Shown: positions 1-10,997, numbered from the stretch's first letter. The stretch: 64,000 nt of DNA from Ascidiaceihabitans donghaensis (GCF_900302465.1 NZ_OMOR01000001.1:2418001-2482000), one strand, 5' to 3'. Notes: generated from the sequence alone by a model not told the origin. A program made the numbers and translations.

Positions 1-924
1 TGGGGATTGGTCACGACTTTCCTTGGCCCGTCTTCTGACATCCTGAAATTCGCCGCCTACCATTTGGACAAGGGCGCCCACAGACTTTTCATCTTTTTGG
101 ATGATCCAGACAGCGATGCCTACGTCCCTCTTAAAGCCCATTCAAAAATCAGAGTATTCGCCTGCGACACGGCGCATTGGAAAAAGCTGGGTGGAAAGCG
201 TCCCGTCAAACATCAGGTACGCCAATCACGCAACGCGACATACGCCTATAGGCGCAAACAGGACGTCGCCTGGTTGGGCCATATCGACGTCGACGAATTC
301 TTGGTGACCGATGCCCCTGTGGGACGGCATCTGGGCAAGCTGGCGGAGGATGCAATCTGCGCGCGAATGCGCCCCATGGAACAACTGGCAGGTGACGGCA
401 CCGCCTTCAAAGCCTTTTTGCCAAGTGGCCCTGCGCGCAAAGCGCTTGTGTCACAGCTTTACCCAACTTACGGCAGTTACTTGCGGGCCGGGTTCCTTAG
501 TCATGTTGCTGGCAAAATTTTTGTCCGCACTGGTCTGCAAGATATGCACTTGCGCATCCATAATGCGTTTCAAGGCGACGATATGAACCCCGGCGAAGTT
601 GAACTGCCGGGCATAGATCTTGCGCATTGCCATGCAAAAACATGGGATGACTGGATGGCAAGTTACCAGTTTCGACTGGAACAAGGGTCATACAGATCCG
701 AAATCCCCAGCGTTCACAGCACCGAAAAAGGCGGGCTGACGATTCACGAGATGTTCTGCGCGATCGAAGCCCACGATGGTGCGGCCGGATTACGTGCCTT
801 TTACGACGAAGTCGCAGGCGACAGCCCCGAATTGCGGGCACGGCTGGAAGATCACGGAGCGTTGCGGCTGATCAATCTGGATTTGGATGCAACAGTCGCG
901 CGTCATTTTCCGCAAATCACGTGA
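1..924 (+). CDS. Glycosyltransferase family 2-like protein (5' end outside the window)
   Basis: The frame is open to base 1, so the true start is probably upstream and only the very N-terminus is missing; a TTG at 7 is the first possible start inside the window. The visible 305 residues resemble the bacterial glycosyltransferases that begin with a 'hold the conversation at a distance' N-terminus and carry a DxD metal/sugar-nucleotide motif, here in HIDVDEFL at about residues 92-99. Such proteins transfer sugars to surface polysaccharide or unknown acceptors; substrate cannot be read from the sequence. No signal peptide or membrane segment is evident. It lies 131 bp upstream of the helicase gene on the same strand and is probably a separate unit. 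Confidence 0.75.
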   Translation, partial: WGLVTTFLGPSSDILKFAAYHLDKGAHRLFIFLDDPDSDAYVPLKAHSKIRVFACDTAHWKKLGGKRPVKHQVRQSRNATYAYRRKQDVAWLGHIDVDEFLVTDAPVGRHLGKLAEDAICARMRPMEQLAGDGTAFKAFLPSGPARKALVSQLYPTYGSYLRAGFLSHVAGKIFVRTGLQDMHLRIHNAFQGDDMNPGEVELPGIDLAHCHAKTWDDWMASYQFRLEQGSYRSEIPSVHSTEKGGLTIHEMFCAIEAHDGAAGLRAFYDEVAGDSPELRARLEDHGALRLINLDLDATVARHFPQIT

Positions 925-1055
925 TTGTTTGACCCTGCCGCAGGGTTTTGTTAAGTCCCGTCCATGTCGCGGCCATAGGGCTGCCTCTTGGGCCATGCGG
1001 GCCGACATTTATTGCTGCCGCGGGCCAAATTGTAGTCCGCAAACCACGGACGTAC

Positions 1056-2570
1056 ATGACAAAATTTTCTGATCTGAACCTGAACCCTAAGGTTCTCAAA
1101 GCCATTGACGAAGCAGGCTATGAAAGCCCGACCCCCATTCAAGCCGGGGCGATCCCACCGGCCCTGGAAGGGCGCGACGTTCTGGGCATTGCCCAAACCG
1201 GCACAGGCAAAACCGCCAGCTTTACACTGCCTTTGATAACCATGCTTGCACGTGGCCGTGCGCGTGCGCGTATGCCGCGATCTTTGGTGCTGTGTCCAAC
1301 GCGTGAATTGGCAGCACAGGTTGCCGAAAACTTCGACACTTATGCCAAACATGTGAAACTGACCAAAGCGCTTCTGATCGGTGGCGTGTCGTTCAAGGAA
1401 CAGGACACGCTGATCGACAAAGGCGTCGACGTTTTGATTGCCACTCCGGGCCGTCTTTTGGACCATTTTGAGCGCGGCAAACTGATTTTGAACGACGTGA
1501 AAGTCATGGTTGTCGATGAAGCCGACCGGATGCTTGATATGGGGTTCATCCCTGACATCGAACGTATCTTCGGACTGACACCTTTCACCCGCCAAACTCT
1601 GTTTTTCTCGGCCACGATGGCACCTGAAATCGAACGGATCACCAACACGTTCCTGTCCAACCCCGAACGCGTCGAAGTGGCCCGTCAAGCGACGGCCTCA
1701 GAGAACATTGAGCAGGCCGTGGTCATGTTCAAAGGGTCACGCAAAGACCGTGAAGCAACAGAAAAGCGCAAAGCGTTGCGGATGCTGATTGACGCCGAAG
1801 GCGGCAAATGCACCAACGCCATTATCTTTTGCAACCGCAAAACAGATGTGGATATTGTCGCTAAGTCATTGAAAAAATACGGCTATGATGCAGCGCCTAT
1901 TCATGGGGATCTCGATCAATCACAGCGCACCAAGACACTCGAAGGGTTCCGCAACGGCGAATTGCGCTTCTTATGTGCCTCTGATGTTGCCGCCCGCGGA
2001 CTAGATGTGCCAAGCGTCAGCCATGTGTTCAACTTCGACGTACCCGGTCACGCAGAAGACTACGTACACCGCATCGGACGGACGGGTCGTGCAGGGCGCG
2101 ATGGCAAGGCCATCATGATCTGCGTCCCCCGTGATGAAAAGAACTTCGAAGACATCGAACGCCTGATCCAAAAAGAAATCCCGCGCTTGGAAAACCCGCT
2201 GTCCAAAGGCAAAACGCCCGTGGAAACCGACGCTGCGGCGGATGACAAACCGACACCATCTGAAAAGCCGAAACGCACACGCAGCAGATCGAAAAAATCG
2301 GACACAGCAAAATCTGAAGCTGCGCAGGAAACGCCGAAGGAAACGGCCGTTGTGGATACACCTGTGCCAGCCAAATCGGAACAGACGCCTCCGGCTGAAA
2401 CGGATCAGAAACAATCCCGATCACGGGGTGGTCGCAGTCGTTCCAATTCGGGTGATCACGACAAAAACAACAACCGCCACAACAACAACCATAATAAGGT
2501 TGTCGGCTTGGGCGATCACACACCGACGTTTATTCAACAAAGCTTTGCAGAGCGTTACGAAAGCCAATAG
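1056..2570 (+). CDS. rhlE: DEAD-box ATP-dependent RNA helicase, RhlE-type
   Basis: ATP-driven RNA unwinding protein of the DEAD-box family, cytoplasmic, acting in ribosome assembly, RNA decay or cold adaptation. From the ATG at 1056 the protein is 504 aa and begins MTKFSDL, the usual start of the Q motif; the longer frame from 948 has an unlike N-terminus. Visible motifs: Q motif 4-29, Walker A AQTGTGKT 46-53, PTREL 81-85, TPGR 130-133, DEAD 154-157, SAT 185-187, and the C-lobe motifs up to HRIGRTGRAG near 338-347. The tail after about 385 is Lys/Arg/Glu rich and ends with Asn/His runs, typical of a disordered RNA-binding extension. It faces RNase J across a shared terminator, so both RNA-processing genes end at the same point. 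Confidence 0.93.
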   Translation: MTKFSDLNLNPKVLKAIDEAGYESPTPIQAGAIPPALEGRDVLGIAQTGTGKTASFTLPLITMLARGRARARMPRSLVLCPTRELAAQVAENFDTYAKHVKLTKALLIGGVSFKEQDTLIDKGVDVLIATPGRLLDHFERGKLILNDVKVMVVDEADRMLDMGFIPDIERIFGLTPFTRQTLFFSATMAPEIERITNTFLSNPERVEVARQATASENIEQAVVMFKGSRKDREATEKRKALRMLIDAEGGKCTNAIIFCNRKTDVDIVAKSLKKYGYDAAPIHGDLDQSQRTKTLEGFRNGELRFLCASDVAARGLDVPSVSHVFNFDVPGHAEDYVHRIGRTGRAGRDGKAIMICVPRDEKNFEDIERLIQKEIPRLENPLSKGKTPVETDAAADDKPTPSEKPKRTRSRSKKSDTAKSEAAQETPKETAVVDTPVPAKSEQTPPAETDQKQSRSRGGRSRSNSGDHDKNNNRHNNNHNKVVGLGDHTPTFIQQSFAERYESQ

Positions 2571-2590
2571 CGCTTTTGACCGTGAAATTG

Positions 2591-2625
2591 AAAAAGGGGC
2601 GCAGCCATCGCTGCGCCCCTTTTTT
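2591..2625. terminator. Bidirectional Rho-independent terminator
   Basis: Perfect stem GGGGCGCAG / CTGCGCCCC with loop CCATCG, flanked by A5 on the left and T6 on the right, so it works in both directions. It ends the helicase gene on + and the long nuo-birA-coaX-rnj unit on -. Confidence 0.92.
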
Positions 2626-2648
2626 GTTTAGATAAAGCGTGTTGCACA

Positions 2649-4316
2649 TCAATGCAGACGCGACACCACCACTGTGACTTCTGGTTTTTTGCCAATCTCG
2701 CCCTGCGCAGAGTTGCGCACAACGCGACGAAGCGCTTCGCCAAGTTTGTCATCGTCACGCAAGGTTTTGGCGTCCGCACGCCCCAAAAACTGCCCCAGAT
2801 CATGTTCCAAAACATCTACCAATGCACTGTTTGAGCTGCCTGTTTCAGGCAATCCCATCAGTTCGCACCATGGATCCCCCAGCGGCTCATCTTCGTCATC
2901 GATGATCAACGTCACAACCACATGACCGTTCAGCGCCATCCGGATCCGGTCACGTACAACCCCGTCCAAAGCCCCGATCTGAACCGAACCATCCAGATAT
3001 GTCCGGCCCGTTTCGATGTATTCCGCGACCGTGGGCGCATTGCCCGACAGGTCGATCATCATGCCATTGACAGCCAAAACACCTGCCATGCCTTTGGCCT
3101 TGGCAATCTTCACATGTTCGCGCAAATGCCGGTGTTCACCGTGCATTGGAACCAGAATTTGCGGTTTCACAATGTCATGCAACGCTTCCAGATCGGGGCG
3201 GTTGGCATGGCCTGACACGTGGTACAAACCAGAGCTGTCGTCGACCACATCCACACCCATCTCGGAAAACGCGTTGATGATGCGGATCACGCCGCGTTCG
3301 TTGCCCGGAATAGTTTTGGATGAAAACAGGAACATGTCGCCTTCTTTCATCGACAATCCCATGTATTTCCCACGGGCCAATTGCGCAGAGGCCGCGCGGC
3401 GTTCGCCTTGCGATCCCGTGACCAAAAGCATCAGGTTTTCGCGTGGAATGTTCTTGGCGTCTTCTGTAGATACGACAGCCGGGAAGTCTTTCAATACACC
3501 CGTCTCGATAGATGCCTCGATCATGCGCCGCATAGAACGGCCAAGCAACACGATGGAACGCCCTGCCCGTTCAGCGGCATCCGCCAATGTTTTCACACGC
3601 GCGACGTTGGACGCAAATGTTGTGGCAACAACCATTCCAGGTGCTGAGTTGACCAGTTTTTCGATCTCGGGACCCACTGTGATTTCCGAGCGCCCTGCGA
3701 CAGGCGAAAACACATTGGTGCTGTCGCAAACCAGCGCTTTGACGCCCCCCTTGCAGACCTCGGCCCACAGATCAGGATCAAAGGCTTCGCCCACAACAGG
3801 GGTTTTATCCAGCTTGAAGTCCCCGCTGTGGATCACGCGGCCCGACGGGCTGTCGATGACCAATGCACCACTTTCCGGGATGGAATGCGAGATTGGCAAG
3901 AACCCGACTTTGAAAGGGCCGAAGTCGCGTTGCTCTGGCCAAGCGCCCATAACTGTCACCGCATCATCGGGGTGGCCGTGTTCGGACATTTTGCGTCTTG
4001 CGATATTCGCGGTAAAGGCACGGGCATAAATCGGGGCGCCCAAGCTTTTGTAGGTATGTGCGACCGCGCCCACGTGGTCTTCATGGGCGTGTGTCACAAA
4101 GATAGCTTCAATCCGGTCGCGCCGTTCTTCCAGCCACGTCACATCGGGCAGGATCAGATCCACCCCCGGTGTGCCGTCCATATCCGGGAAGGTCACGCCC
4201 AGATCCACAACGATCAGGCGTTCCTGATCGGGTTTCCCGTAGCCATAAACATAGGCATTCATGCCAATTTCGCCCGCCCCGCCAAGGGGCAGATAAATCA
4301 ATCGTTCACTGCTCAT
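2649..4316 (-). CDS. rnj: Ribonuclease J (beta-CASP metallo-beta-lactamase RNase)
   Basis: Endo/5'-exoribonuclease of 555 aa that acts in mRNA decay and rRNA maturation; alphaproteobacteria often have it together with RNase E. The metallo-beta-lactamase zinc motif HAHEDH is at 76-81 and the further metal ligands appear in SHSIPES, IHSGDFKLD and VPMHGEHRHL. The beta-CASP region and C-terminal domain are complete, and the length matches alphaproteobacterial RNase J. The gene starts 3 bp after the coaX stop, so it is almost certainly translated from the same mRNA as coaX and birA, and ends at the terminator near 2600. Confidence 0.93.
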   Translation of the reverse strand: MSSERLIYLPLGGAGEIGMNAYVYGYGKPDQERLIVVDLGVTFPDMDGTPGVDLILPDVTWLEERRDRIEAIFVTHAHEDHVGAVAHTYKSLGAPIYARAFTANIARRKMSEHGHPDDAVTVMGAWPEQRDFGPFKVGFLPISHSIPESGALVIDSPSGRVIHSGDFKLDKTPVVGEAFDPDLWAEVCKGGVKALVCDSTNVFSPVAGRSEITVGPEIEKLVNSAPGMVVATTFASNVARVKTLADAAERAGRSIVLLGRSMRRMIEASIETGVLKDFPAVVSTEDAKNIPRENLMLLVTGSQGERRAASAQLARGKYMGLSMKEGDMFLFSSKTIPGNERGVIRIINAFSEMGVDVVDDSSGLYHVSGHANRPDLEALHDIVKPQILVPMHGEHRHLREHVKIAKAKGMAGVLAVNGMMIDLSGNAPTVAEYIETGRTYLDGSVQIGALDGVVRDRIRMALNGHVVVTLIIDDEDEPLGDPWCELMGLPETGSSNSALVDVLEHDLGQFLGRADAKTLRDDDKLGEALRRVVRNSAQGEIGKKPEVTVVVSRLH

Positions 4317-4319
4317 AAG

Positions 4320-5093
4320 TCAGTTATTTTCCTTGTTGTATCGATGGATCACGGTCAGCCCGTGCATCGTCAAATCATCTTGAAAGTCATCAAAAAGCGC
4401 TTGGGATTGCTGGAACAATGGTGCCAGCCCGCCGGTCGAGATCACTTTCATATCCCGGTCGCGCTCCGCCTTTATGCGCGCACATATCTCTTTAACGAGG
4501 CCCACGTAACCCCAAAAGACACCAGACTGCATACAGGCCACAGTATTGGTGCCCACAACAGCCTGTGGTTTGGAAATATCTACGTGGGGCAAAGCCGCAG
4601 CAGCCTGATGAAGCGCCTCAAGGCTTAGGTTCACACCTGGTGCGATGACGCCACCCACGTAAGCACCGTCTTCAGCAACAACATCAAAGGTCGTGGCGGT
4701 GCCAAAATCGACCATAATCAGGTCCCCGCCGTATAGGTCGAACCCGGCGACCGTGTTTACTAGCCTGTCCGGACCTACGGCTGTACCAGCATCCACGCGC
4801 ACGTCCACAGGCAGCAGGCAGTCTGGCTTGCCCACAACAATGGGACGCGTGTTGAAATACCTGTCTGCCAGAACGCGCAGATTGAAGACCACGCGCGGCA
4901 CCGTCGAAGATACAATGACGTCAGTGATTTCGACGTCAATGTTCTGGAACTTCATTAACGTGCTAAGCCAGACATAGTATTGATCCGCCGTGCGCTGCCA
5001 TTCAGTGGCCGTGCGCCATGTGCCGATAAACGCCTCGCCGTCCCAGATGGAAAACACCGTATTGGTGTTGCCACAATCAATCGCCAAAAGCAT
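4320..5093 (-). CDS. coaX: Type III pantothenate kinase
   Basis: Phosphorylates pantothenate in the first step of coenzyme A synthesis; this type belongs to the ASKHA fold and needs a monovalent cation. The 257-aa protein has the phosphate-1 loop with Asp6 (AIDCGNTNT), the GPDR motif at 107-110, and DFGTATT at 129-135 followed by GGVIAPG, all diagnostic of CoaX. It sits 12 bp downstream of birA and 3 bp upstream of rnj. The order birA-coaX-rnj after nuoN is usual in Rhodobacteraceae. Confidence 0.93.
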   Translation of the reverse strand: MLLAIDCGNTNTVFSIWDGEAFIGTWRTATEWQRTADQYYVWLSTLMKFQNIDVEITDVIVSSTVPRVVFNLRVLADRYFNTRPIVVGKPDCLLPVDVRVDAGTAVGPDRLVNTVAGFDLYGGDLIMVDFGTATTFDVVAEDGAYVGGVIAPGVNLSLEALHQAAAALPHVDISKPQAVVGTNTVACMQSGVFWGYVGLVKEICARIKAERDRDMKVISTGGLAPLFQQSQALFDDFQDDLTMHGLTVIHRYNKENN

Positions 5094-5105
5094 AAGGTTT
5101 CTCCC

Positions 5106-5855
5106 TTAAAAATAGACGTCCGCCGCAGGCACGCTGATCCGGCCTTTGGCTGTCTCCAGAACAAGTTGGCCATCAGCATCCACCTCGCGAAAGATACCGT
5201 GCCATTCTTCGCGTGCAGTACGGGCGCGGATCATTTCATTAAGACGGGCAGCTTTTTGCATCCATGCCGTACGGATGGGGGCGAAACCAAAATCCCGAAA
5301 TTGGGCTTCATAGTTTGCATAAGCCACAGCCAGCGCATCAAGAAAAGCTTCAGGGGTTACATTGATCCCCAAGGTGGTCCGCAACGCGACAGGCGGCACG
5401 GCGCCTGCTTCCACGTCCTGAACACTGGGGGCCGCGGCAAGGTTCACACCGATGCCGATCGCCAAATGCGACAGTACATGCCCTTGCCCTGCGCTTTCCA
5501 GCAGAATGCCTGCGACCTTACCGCCGCGCAGCAACACGTCGTTGGGCCATTTCAGCGCAAACGCTGAACTTTGTCCGCTGACCGCGACAAACGCATCATA
5601 CAACGCCAAAGAGGCCACAAAGGAACGCAATGCTGCGTGTTGCGCAGGTTCAGCAACCGGCAGCACCAATGTCGCTGAAAAATTGCCCGTGGGCGCGGAC
5701 CACGCCCGCCCCCGTCGGCCCCGCGCAGCTGTTTGCGTGTGCGCAAGAATCCATTCGGGGCCCGCAATTTCAGGTGCAATACGCGCGGCTTCAGACAAAG
5801 TGGAATCCACGGATGCCAGAATGCGCCGTCCATATCCGTCCGGCCATCCGCTCAT
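5106..5855 (-). CDS. birA: Biotin-[acetyl-CoA carboxylase] ligase, without DNA-binding domain
   Basis: Activates biotin to biotinyl-AMP and attaches it to a lysine of biotin-dependent carboxylases. The 249-aa protein has the adenylate loop GRRGRAW at 46-52, LKWPNDV at 101-107 and the biotin-site Lys near 113. It begins directly with the catalytic domain and lacks the N-terminal helix-turn-helix of E. coli BirA, so it should not act as a repressor. The gene is 39 bp downstream of nuoN. One likely substrate, the methylcrotonyl-CoA carboxylase alpha subunit, is encoded in this window at 30794-32740. Confidence 0.9.
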   Translation of the reverse strand: MSGWPDGYGRRILASVDSTLSEAARIAPEIAGPEWILAHTQTAARGRRGRAWSAPTGNFSATLVLPVAEPAQHAALRSFVASLALYDAFVAVSGQSSAFALKWPNDVLLRGGKVAGILLESAGQGHVLSHLAIGIGVNLAAAPSVQDVEAGAVPPVALRTTLGINVTPEAFLDALAVAYANYEAQFRDFGFAPIRTAWMQKAARLNEMIRARTAREEWHGIFREVDADGQLVLETAKGRISVPAADVYF

Positions 5856-5894
5856 GGTTTTACCTCGTTTGATAAATCTTCCCCGAAGGGTCGA

Positions 5895-7340
5895 TTATTT
5901 AACAAGTGATACAGCCGCAACGTTTGCGATGCTCTCGATGCCGAACATATTCACACCAGGCAGCCATGCCACACCGATGATAAATGCGCCGCCCATCAAA
6001 AAGACCCAAAGCCTGCGTGATCCGCGCATTTCGACACCGCCGTTTTCTGCCCCGAAATACATAAAGAACACAATACGCAGATAATAATATGCACCGATGG
6101 CGGACGCCACCGCACTGACCACAACCAGCCAGACCAATCCCGCGTCCACACCCGCTTGCCACACGCCAAACTTGGCAAAGAACCCAAGCATGGGCGGCAC
6201 ACCAGCCAGTGAAAACAGCAAAACCAACATGGCAAGCGCTTTGCCCGGTTCACGTTTCGCAAGCTGGTTCAGGGCCGCGATGTCTGTGACCGGTTGTCCG
6301 TCGCGTTCCATCATCAGGATGAAGGCGAAGGTGCCGATGTTCATCGTCACGTAGATTGCCATGTAAACCAGCATCGCCTGAACACCCAATGCCGTGCCTG
6401 CCGCCAGTCCGATCAACGCGTAGCCCATGTGTGCGATTGATGAATAGGCCATAAGGCGCTTGATGTTGGTCTGACCAATCGCTGCGATAGCCCCCAGCAA
6501 CATCGACAACACAGACAAAAGCGCGATGACCTGGCTCCAGTCTTGGACCGCAAGGCCAAAGGCATCATGCATCACGCGGGCGAACAACGCGATGGCCGCA
6601 ACTTTCGGGGCTGTGGCAAAGAATGCTGTGATTGGCGTCGGCGCCCCTTCGTAGACGTCGGGTGTCCACATGTGGAACGGCACAGCGGACACTTTGAAAG
6701 CCAAGCCGGAAATCAGGAAGATCAAGCCAAACAACAGCCCAAGCGACACTTCACCGTGCACAGCCGTTTGTGCAATGCCGGAAAACAGCGTCGTGCCAGC
6801 ATAGCCATAGATCAGGGAGGCACCGTACAACAACAAACCCGACGACAACGCGCCCAGAACGAAATACTTCAAGCCGGCCTCGGTTGAGCGTACGGAATCC
6901 CGGCGCAAAGATGCTATAACGTACAGCGCCAAGGATTGCAGCTCCAACCCCATGTAAAGCGCCATCAAATCACCCGCCGACACCATAACCATCATGCCCA
7001 CAACGCTTAGCGCGACCAGAACCGGATACTCAAAGCGCAACAGTCCACGTGCTTTCATATAGCCTTCGGACATGATCAGCACAGCTGCAGCTGACAGCAA
7101 AATCATCACCTTGGAAAACCGTGCAAAGCCGTCGTCAACGAACATGCCACCAAAGGCCACATTGACGCCCTGCCCTGTCAAACCGATCCAGACCCCAAGG
7201 GCTGTCATGGCCACGGCCGTTGCCCAAACAAGGGCTGACGCCATGCCGTCTTTTCCAGTGTAAACCGCGCCCAGCAAGCCCAGCATCGCAAACAGCGACA
7301 ACAGGATTTCAGGCAGGATAATGCTCAGATCAGCGGACAT
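5895..7340 (-). CDS. nuoN: NADH-quinone oxidoreductase subunit N
   Basis: Antiporter-like membrane subunit of complex I, 481 aa, one of three (with L and M) that translocate protons. The proton_antipo_M core is clear, with the conserved helix around [19 protein letters not shown] (near 210-230) and the lysine in [17 protein letters not shown] (near 290-306). The protein is hydrophobic throughout and has the usual length of about 480 aa with 14 helices expected. It follows nuoM after 14 bp and is the last nuo gene; birA follows. Confidence 0.96.
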   Translation of the reverse strand: MSADLSIILPEILLSLFAMLGLLGAVYTGKDGMASALVWATAVAMTALGVWIGLTGQGVNVAFGGMFVDDGFARFSKVMILLSAAAVLIMSEGYMKARGLLRFEYPVLVALSVVGMMVMVSAGDLMALYMGLELQSLALYVIASLRRDSVRSTEAGLKYFVLGALSSGLLLYGASLIYGYAGTTLFSGIAQTAVHGEVSLGLLFGLIFLISGLAFKVSAVPFHMWTPDVYEGAPTPITAFFATAPKVAAIALFARVMHDAFGLAVQDWSQVIALLSVLSMLLGAIAAIGQTNIKRLMAYSSIAHMGYALIGLAAGTALGVQAMLVYMAIYVTMNIGTFAFILMMERDGQPVTDIAALNQLAKREPGKALAMLVLLFSLAGVPPMLGFFAKFGVWQAGVDAGLVWLVVVSAVASAIGAYYYLRIVFFMYFGAENGGVEMRGSRRLWVFLMGGAFIIGVAWLPGVNMFGIESIANVAAVSLVK

Positions 7341-7354
7341 ATGCCCCGCTCCTT

Positions 7355-8896
7355 TTAGTTTGAGGCCATCTGGCTTGCAGCATCCGCCGCGGCCAGTGCC
7401 GTATCGTAATTCGTAACCAGAGCGGCCACAGAGGGCCCGATGATGTCCAACACAAGTGCAGGATAAACCCCAAGCAACAAGGTCATGACCACCAGCGGTG
7501 CAAAAATCATGCGTTCACGGGTCGTCATATCCGTGATCGATTTCAAGCTTTCCTTGATCAGGTCCCCCATCACCACGCGGCGGTACAACCACAACGCATA
7601 GGCCGCAGAGAAGATGACGCCGGTTGTCGCCACCAAAGCCACCCAGGTGTTCACTTGGAACACAGCCATCAGCGTCAGAAATTCGCCGACAAACCCAGAT
7701 GTGCCGGGCAAGCCGACGTTGGCCATGGTAAACAGCATAAAGATCATCGCATACGCAGGCATCCGGTTCACCAACCCGCCATAGGCGTCGATGTCACGGG
7801 TGTGCATCCGGTCGTAAATAACACCAACACACAAGAACAGCGCACCAGAAATAAAGCCGTGGCTGATCATCTGGAAAATCGCGCCATCAATGCCTTGCTG
7901 GTTGGCCGCGAATATCCCCATTGTTACGAAGCCCATGTGCGCGACCGATGAATAGGCAATCAGCTTTTTCATATCGTCTTGCACCAAAGCAACCAGCGAT
8001 GTGTAGACGATGGCAATGGCCGACATCCACAACACCAACGGCGACAATACGTCAGATCCGACCGGGAACATTGGCAACGAGAAACGCAAGAAGCCGTAGC
8101 CGCCCATTTTCAACAAGATTGCGGCCAACACGACCGAGCCCGCGGTTGGCGCTTGAACGTGCGCATCCGGCAGCCAAGTGTGCACCGGCCACATCGGCAT
8201 TTTCACTGCGAAACTTGCAAAGAACGCCAAGAACAACAGCGTCTGTAGCCCGCCCACAATCTGCACACCCAGAATGCTAAATGTCTCGAATGCGAACTCA
8301 TGGTTCAGTAGCACTGTGATGTCTGTGGTCTGGGCATCGGCATACATGCCGACCATCGCGACCAGCATCAAAACAGACCCAAAGAACGTGTATAGGAAGA
8401 ATTTGAAGCTGGCATACACACGGTTCGCCCCGCCCCAAATGCCGATGATCAGGAACATCGGGATCAGACCTGCCTCAAAGAAAAGGTAAAACAGAACCAG
8501 ATCCAGCGCCATGAAAACGCCCAGCATCAGTGTCTCAAGCAGCAAGAATGCAATCATGTATTCTTTGACGCGGCTTTCAACATTCCAAGATGCTGCAATG
8601 ACCAGCGGCATCATAAATGTCGTCAGCATCACAAACAGCAAGCTGATGCCATCGACACCCATTTTGTACTGTAGCCCCATCAGCCAGTCGGCCTGTTCGA
8701 CAAACTGGAAGCCGGTGTCGTTCACATCGAAACCGAACAGGATAAACAAAGACACAACAAATGTGGCCGAAGTCGCAAACATCGCAGCCATCTTGGCGTT
8801 GCGATTGGCGGCTGCATCGTCTCCGCGTAGAAACACAGCCAAAATCAAAGCTGCAAGAGCCGGGATAAAGGTGACAATGGAAAGAAGGTTATCCAT
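7355..8896 (-). CDS. nuoM: NADH-quinone oxidoreductase subunit M
   Basis: Antiporter-like proton-pumping subunit of complex I. I place the start at the ATG at 8896, giving [10 protein letters not shown] and 513 aa; the frame extends 10 codons further up, but the start at 8896 overlaps the nuoL stop as TAATG, the coupling used throughout this operon. Conserved segments are seen: the glutamate-bearing helix [27 protein letters not shown], and [17 protein letters not shown]. About 14 membrane helices are expected from the family. Confidence 0.95.
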   Translation of the reverse strand: MDNLLSIVTFIPALAALILAVFLRGDDAAANRNAKMAAMFATSATFVVSLFILFGFDVNDTGFQFVEQADWLMGLQYKMGVDGISLLFVMLTTFMMPLVIAASWNVESRVKEYMIAFLLLETLMLGVFMALDLVLFYLFFEAGLIPMFLIIGIWGGANRVYASFKFFLYTFFGSVLMLVAMVGMYADAQTTDITVLLNHEFAFETFSILGVQIVGGLQTLLFLAFFASFAVKMPMWPVHTWLPDAHVQAPTAGSVVLAAILLKMGGYGFLRFSLPMFPVGSDVLSPLVLWMSAIAIVYTSLVALVQDDMKKLIAYSSVAHMGFVTMGIFAANQQGIDGAIFQMISHGFISGALFLCVGVIYDRMHTRDIDAYGGLVNRMPAYAMIFMLFTMANVGLPGTSGFVGEFLTLMAVFQVNTWVALVATTGVIFSAAYALWLYRRVVMGDLIKESLKSITDMTTRERMIFAPLVVMTLLLGVYPALVLDIIGPSVAALVTNYDTALAAADAASQMASN

Positions 8897-10992
8897 TAGT
8901 GCGCTCCTCCGCTGAGCGTCATCCATGTGACGAGTGCTGCGATGCCGATCACCATGGCGAAGGCGTAAGTGAAAATGTAACCCGATTGCGCACGTCCTGC
9001 GAGGCGCGTGAAGAACGGGATGATCCCCATAGCGATGCCGTTGAGGCCGCCGTCAATGACGTTTCCGTCGCCACGCTTCCACAAGAACCGTCCGATGGCT
9101 TTGGCCGGACCGACAAACACGACATTGTAAAGTTCGTCAAAGTACCACTTGTTCTTGAAGAACAAGTACAATGGGCGTTGGTTTTCGGCCAAACGTCCCG
9201 GCAGCGTCGGGTTCCAGATATAGAACCACATTGCCATGATAAAGCCGCCCAACATCGCGACAAACGGCGATACTTTGACCCAAGCCGGCACATTGTGTGC
9301 ATCATCCAGCACTGTATTGTCAGGTGCAAAGTACAAGGCCCCTTCCCCGGGCGCCCCTGCAAAAGCGTAGTGGTGTTCGGCTTTTTCGTCACCGTGTGAA
9401 CCTGCGTCACCGTGATCTTCTTCCGCGCCCTCGACCTTGGTGTCGCCATGCGAGGCAGCTTCCTCATAGGGGATGCCGTAAAAATCAGCGACGTAATTCG
9501 TATGCCCGAAAAACGGCTTGAACCAGATCATGCCCGCAAAGATCGCACCGAGGCTTAGAACACCAAGTGGGATCAGCATCACCATCGGGCTTTCATGCGC
9601 GTGCTCGTGGGTATGCTTGTCGCCGCGCGCTTCGCCGTAGAATGTCAGGAACATCAGGCGCCAAGAATAGAAAGATGTCATGGCAGCCGCGATCACAAGC
9701 AGCCAAAATCCATAAGACGACCCACCCGCATAGGCGCTTTCGATGATGGCATCTTTAGACAAGAAGCCCGCGAAACCGTAATGCGTCAGTGGAATACCAA
9801 CACCAGTGATCGCCAAAGTCCCGATCATCATCGCCCGGAATGTCCACGGTATCTTTTTGCGCAAACCGCCGTAGTTGGTCATGTCCTGTTCGTGGTGCAT
9901 GGCATGGATCACCGACCCTGCCCCCAAGAACAACATCGCTTTGAAGAACGCGTGTGTGAACAGGTGGAACATGGCCGCGGAATACATACCGACGCCAGCG
10001 GCCACGAACATATAGCCCAATTGCGAGCAGGTCGAATAGGCGATCACGCGTTTGATATCGGTTTGAACCAAGCCAACAGTTGCAGCAAAAAACGCCGTCG
10101 TCGCACCTATGACGGTGACAAACATCATCGCCTCAGGGGCAAATTCCATCAACGGCGACATGCGGCAGACCAGAAACACACCGGCGGTGACCATGGTTGC
10201 GGCGTGGATCAAGGCAGACACAGGCGTCGGCCCCTCCATCGCGTCTGGCAACCAAGTGTGCAAGAACAATTGGGCCGACTTGCCCATCGCACCGACAAAC
10301 AACAAGAACGCAATCACATTGGCCGCGTTCCAATCGCGCCACAAGAAGGTCAGTTGCTGCTCGGCCAAATCTGGGACGGCTGCGAACACTTGGTCAAAGC
10401 TGATGCTTTGCGTCATGAAATACAGTGCGAAGATGGCCAGCAAGAAGCCGAAATCGCCAACCCGGTTCACCACAAACGCCTTGATAGCCGCGGCATTCGC
10501 AGTCGGTTTGCGGTAGTAAAAGCCAATCAGCAAATAAGAAGCGACGCCCACACCTTCCCAGCCAAAGAACAGCTGCAGCAAGTTGTCGGCCGTCACCAGC
10601 ATCAACATCGCAAAGGTAAAGAACGACAGATACGCAAAAAAGCGTGGCTTGTAGCTTTCGCCATCACGCCACTGCGGGTCATTGGCCATATATCCAAAGG
10701 AATAGAGGTGCACCAACGCCGAAACCGTTGTGATCACGATCAGCATGATCGCCGTCAAGCGATCGAGACGGATCGCCCAGGATGTGTCAAGCAAACCGCT
10801 TTGGATAAAGCGCAGGATCTCGATTTGCTGCGTGGCACCGTCGAACGTCAGGAAAACAACCCACGACAGGGCAGCAGCCAAAAACAGAAAGCCTGTAGCG
10901 ATCCACATCGCTGCGGCCTCGCCAAAAACGCGCCAACCAAAGCCACATAGAAGGGCACCAACAAGTGGCGCGAAAAGGATAGTGGTTTCCAT
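8896..10992 (-). CDS. nuoL: NADH-quinone oxidoreductase subunit L
   Basis: Largest antiporter-like subunit of complex I, 698 aa, distal in the membrane arm and carrying the lateral helix at its C-terminus. N-terminal proton_antipo_N (about 65-115) and proton_antipo_M (130-420) regions are present, with the conserved [19 protein letters not shown] (239-257) and [17 protein letters not shown] (311-327). The C-terminal half carries a His/Asp/Glu-rich segment at about 509-545, plus a shorter His cluster near 459-467, that separate hydrophobic stretches. Only 5 bp separate it from nuoK. Confidence 0.96.
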   Translation of the reverse strand: METTILFAPLVGALLCGFGWRVFGEAAAMWIATGFLFLAAALSWVVFLTFDGATQQIEILRFIQSGLLDTSWAIRLDRLTAIMLIVITTVSALVHLYSFGYMANDPQWRDGESYKPRFFAYLSFFTFAMLMLVTADNLLQLFFGWEGVGVASYLLIGFYYRKPTANAAAIKAFVVNRVGDFGFLLAIFALYFMTQSISFDQVFAAVPDLAEQQLTFLWRDWNAANVIAFLLFVGAMGKSAQLFLHTWLPDAMEGPTPVSALIHAATMVTAGVFLVCRMSPLMEFAPEAMMFVTVIGATTAFFAATVGLVQTDIKRVIAYSTCSQLGYMFVAAGVGMYSAAMFHLFTHAFFKAMLFLGAGSVIHAMHHEQDMTNYGGLRKKIPWTFRAMMIGTLAITGVGIPLTHYGFAGFLSKDAIIESAYAGGSSYGFWLLVIAAAMTSFYSWRLMFLTFYGEARGDKHTHEHAHESPMVMLIPLGVLSLGAIFAGMIWFKPFFGHTNYVADFYGIPYEEAASHGDTKVEGAEEDHGDAGSHGDEKAEHHYAFAGAPGEGALYFAPDNTVLDDAHNVPAWVKVSPFVAMLGGFIMAMWFYIWNPTLPGRLAENQRPLYLFFKNKWYFDELYNVVFVGPAKAIGRFLWKRGDGNVIDGGLNGIAMGIIPFFTRLAGRAQSGYIFTYAFAMVIGIAALVTWMTLSGGAH

Positions 10993-10997
10993 GATCT

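Noticed and set aside
951-1688. 245-codon open frame on - opposite the helicase gene
   Set aside because: Antisense to DEAD-box motifs; no ribosome site or family likeness.
9595-10950. 451-codon open frame on + opposite nuoL
   Set aside because: Shadow of a highly conserved membrane protein; product is His/Gln/Arg rich with no fold or start signal.
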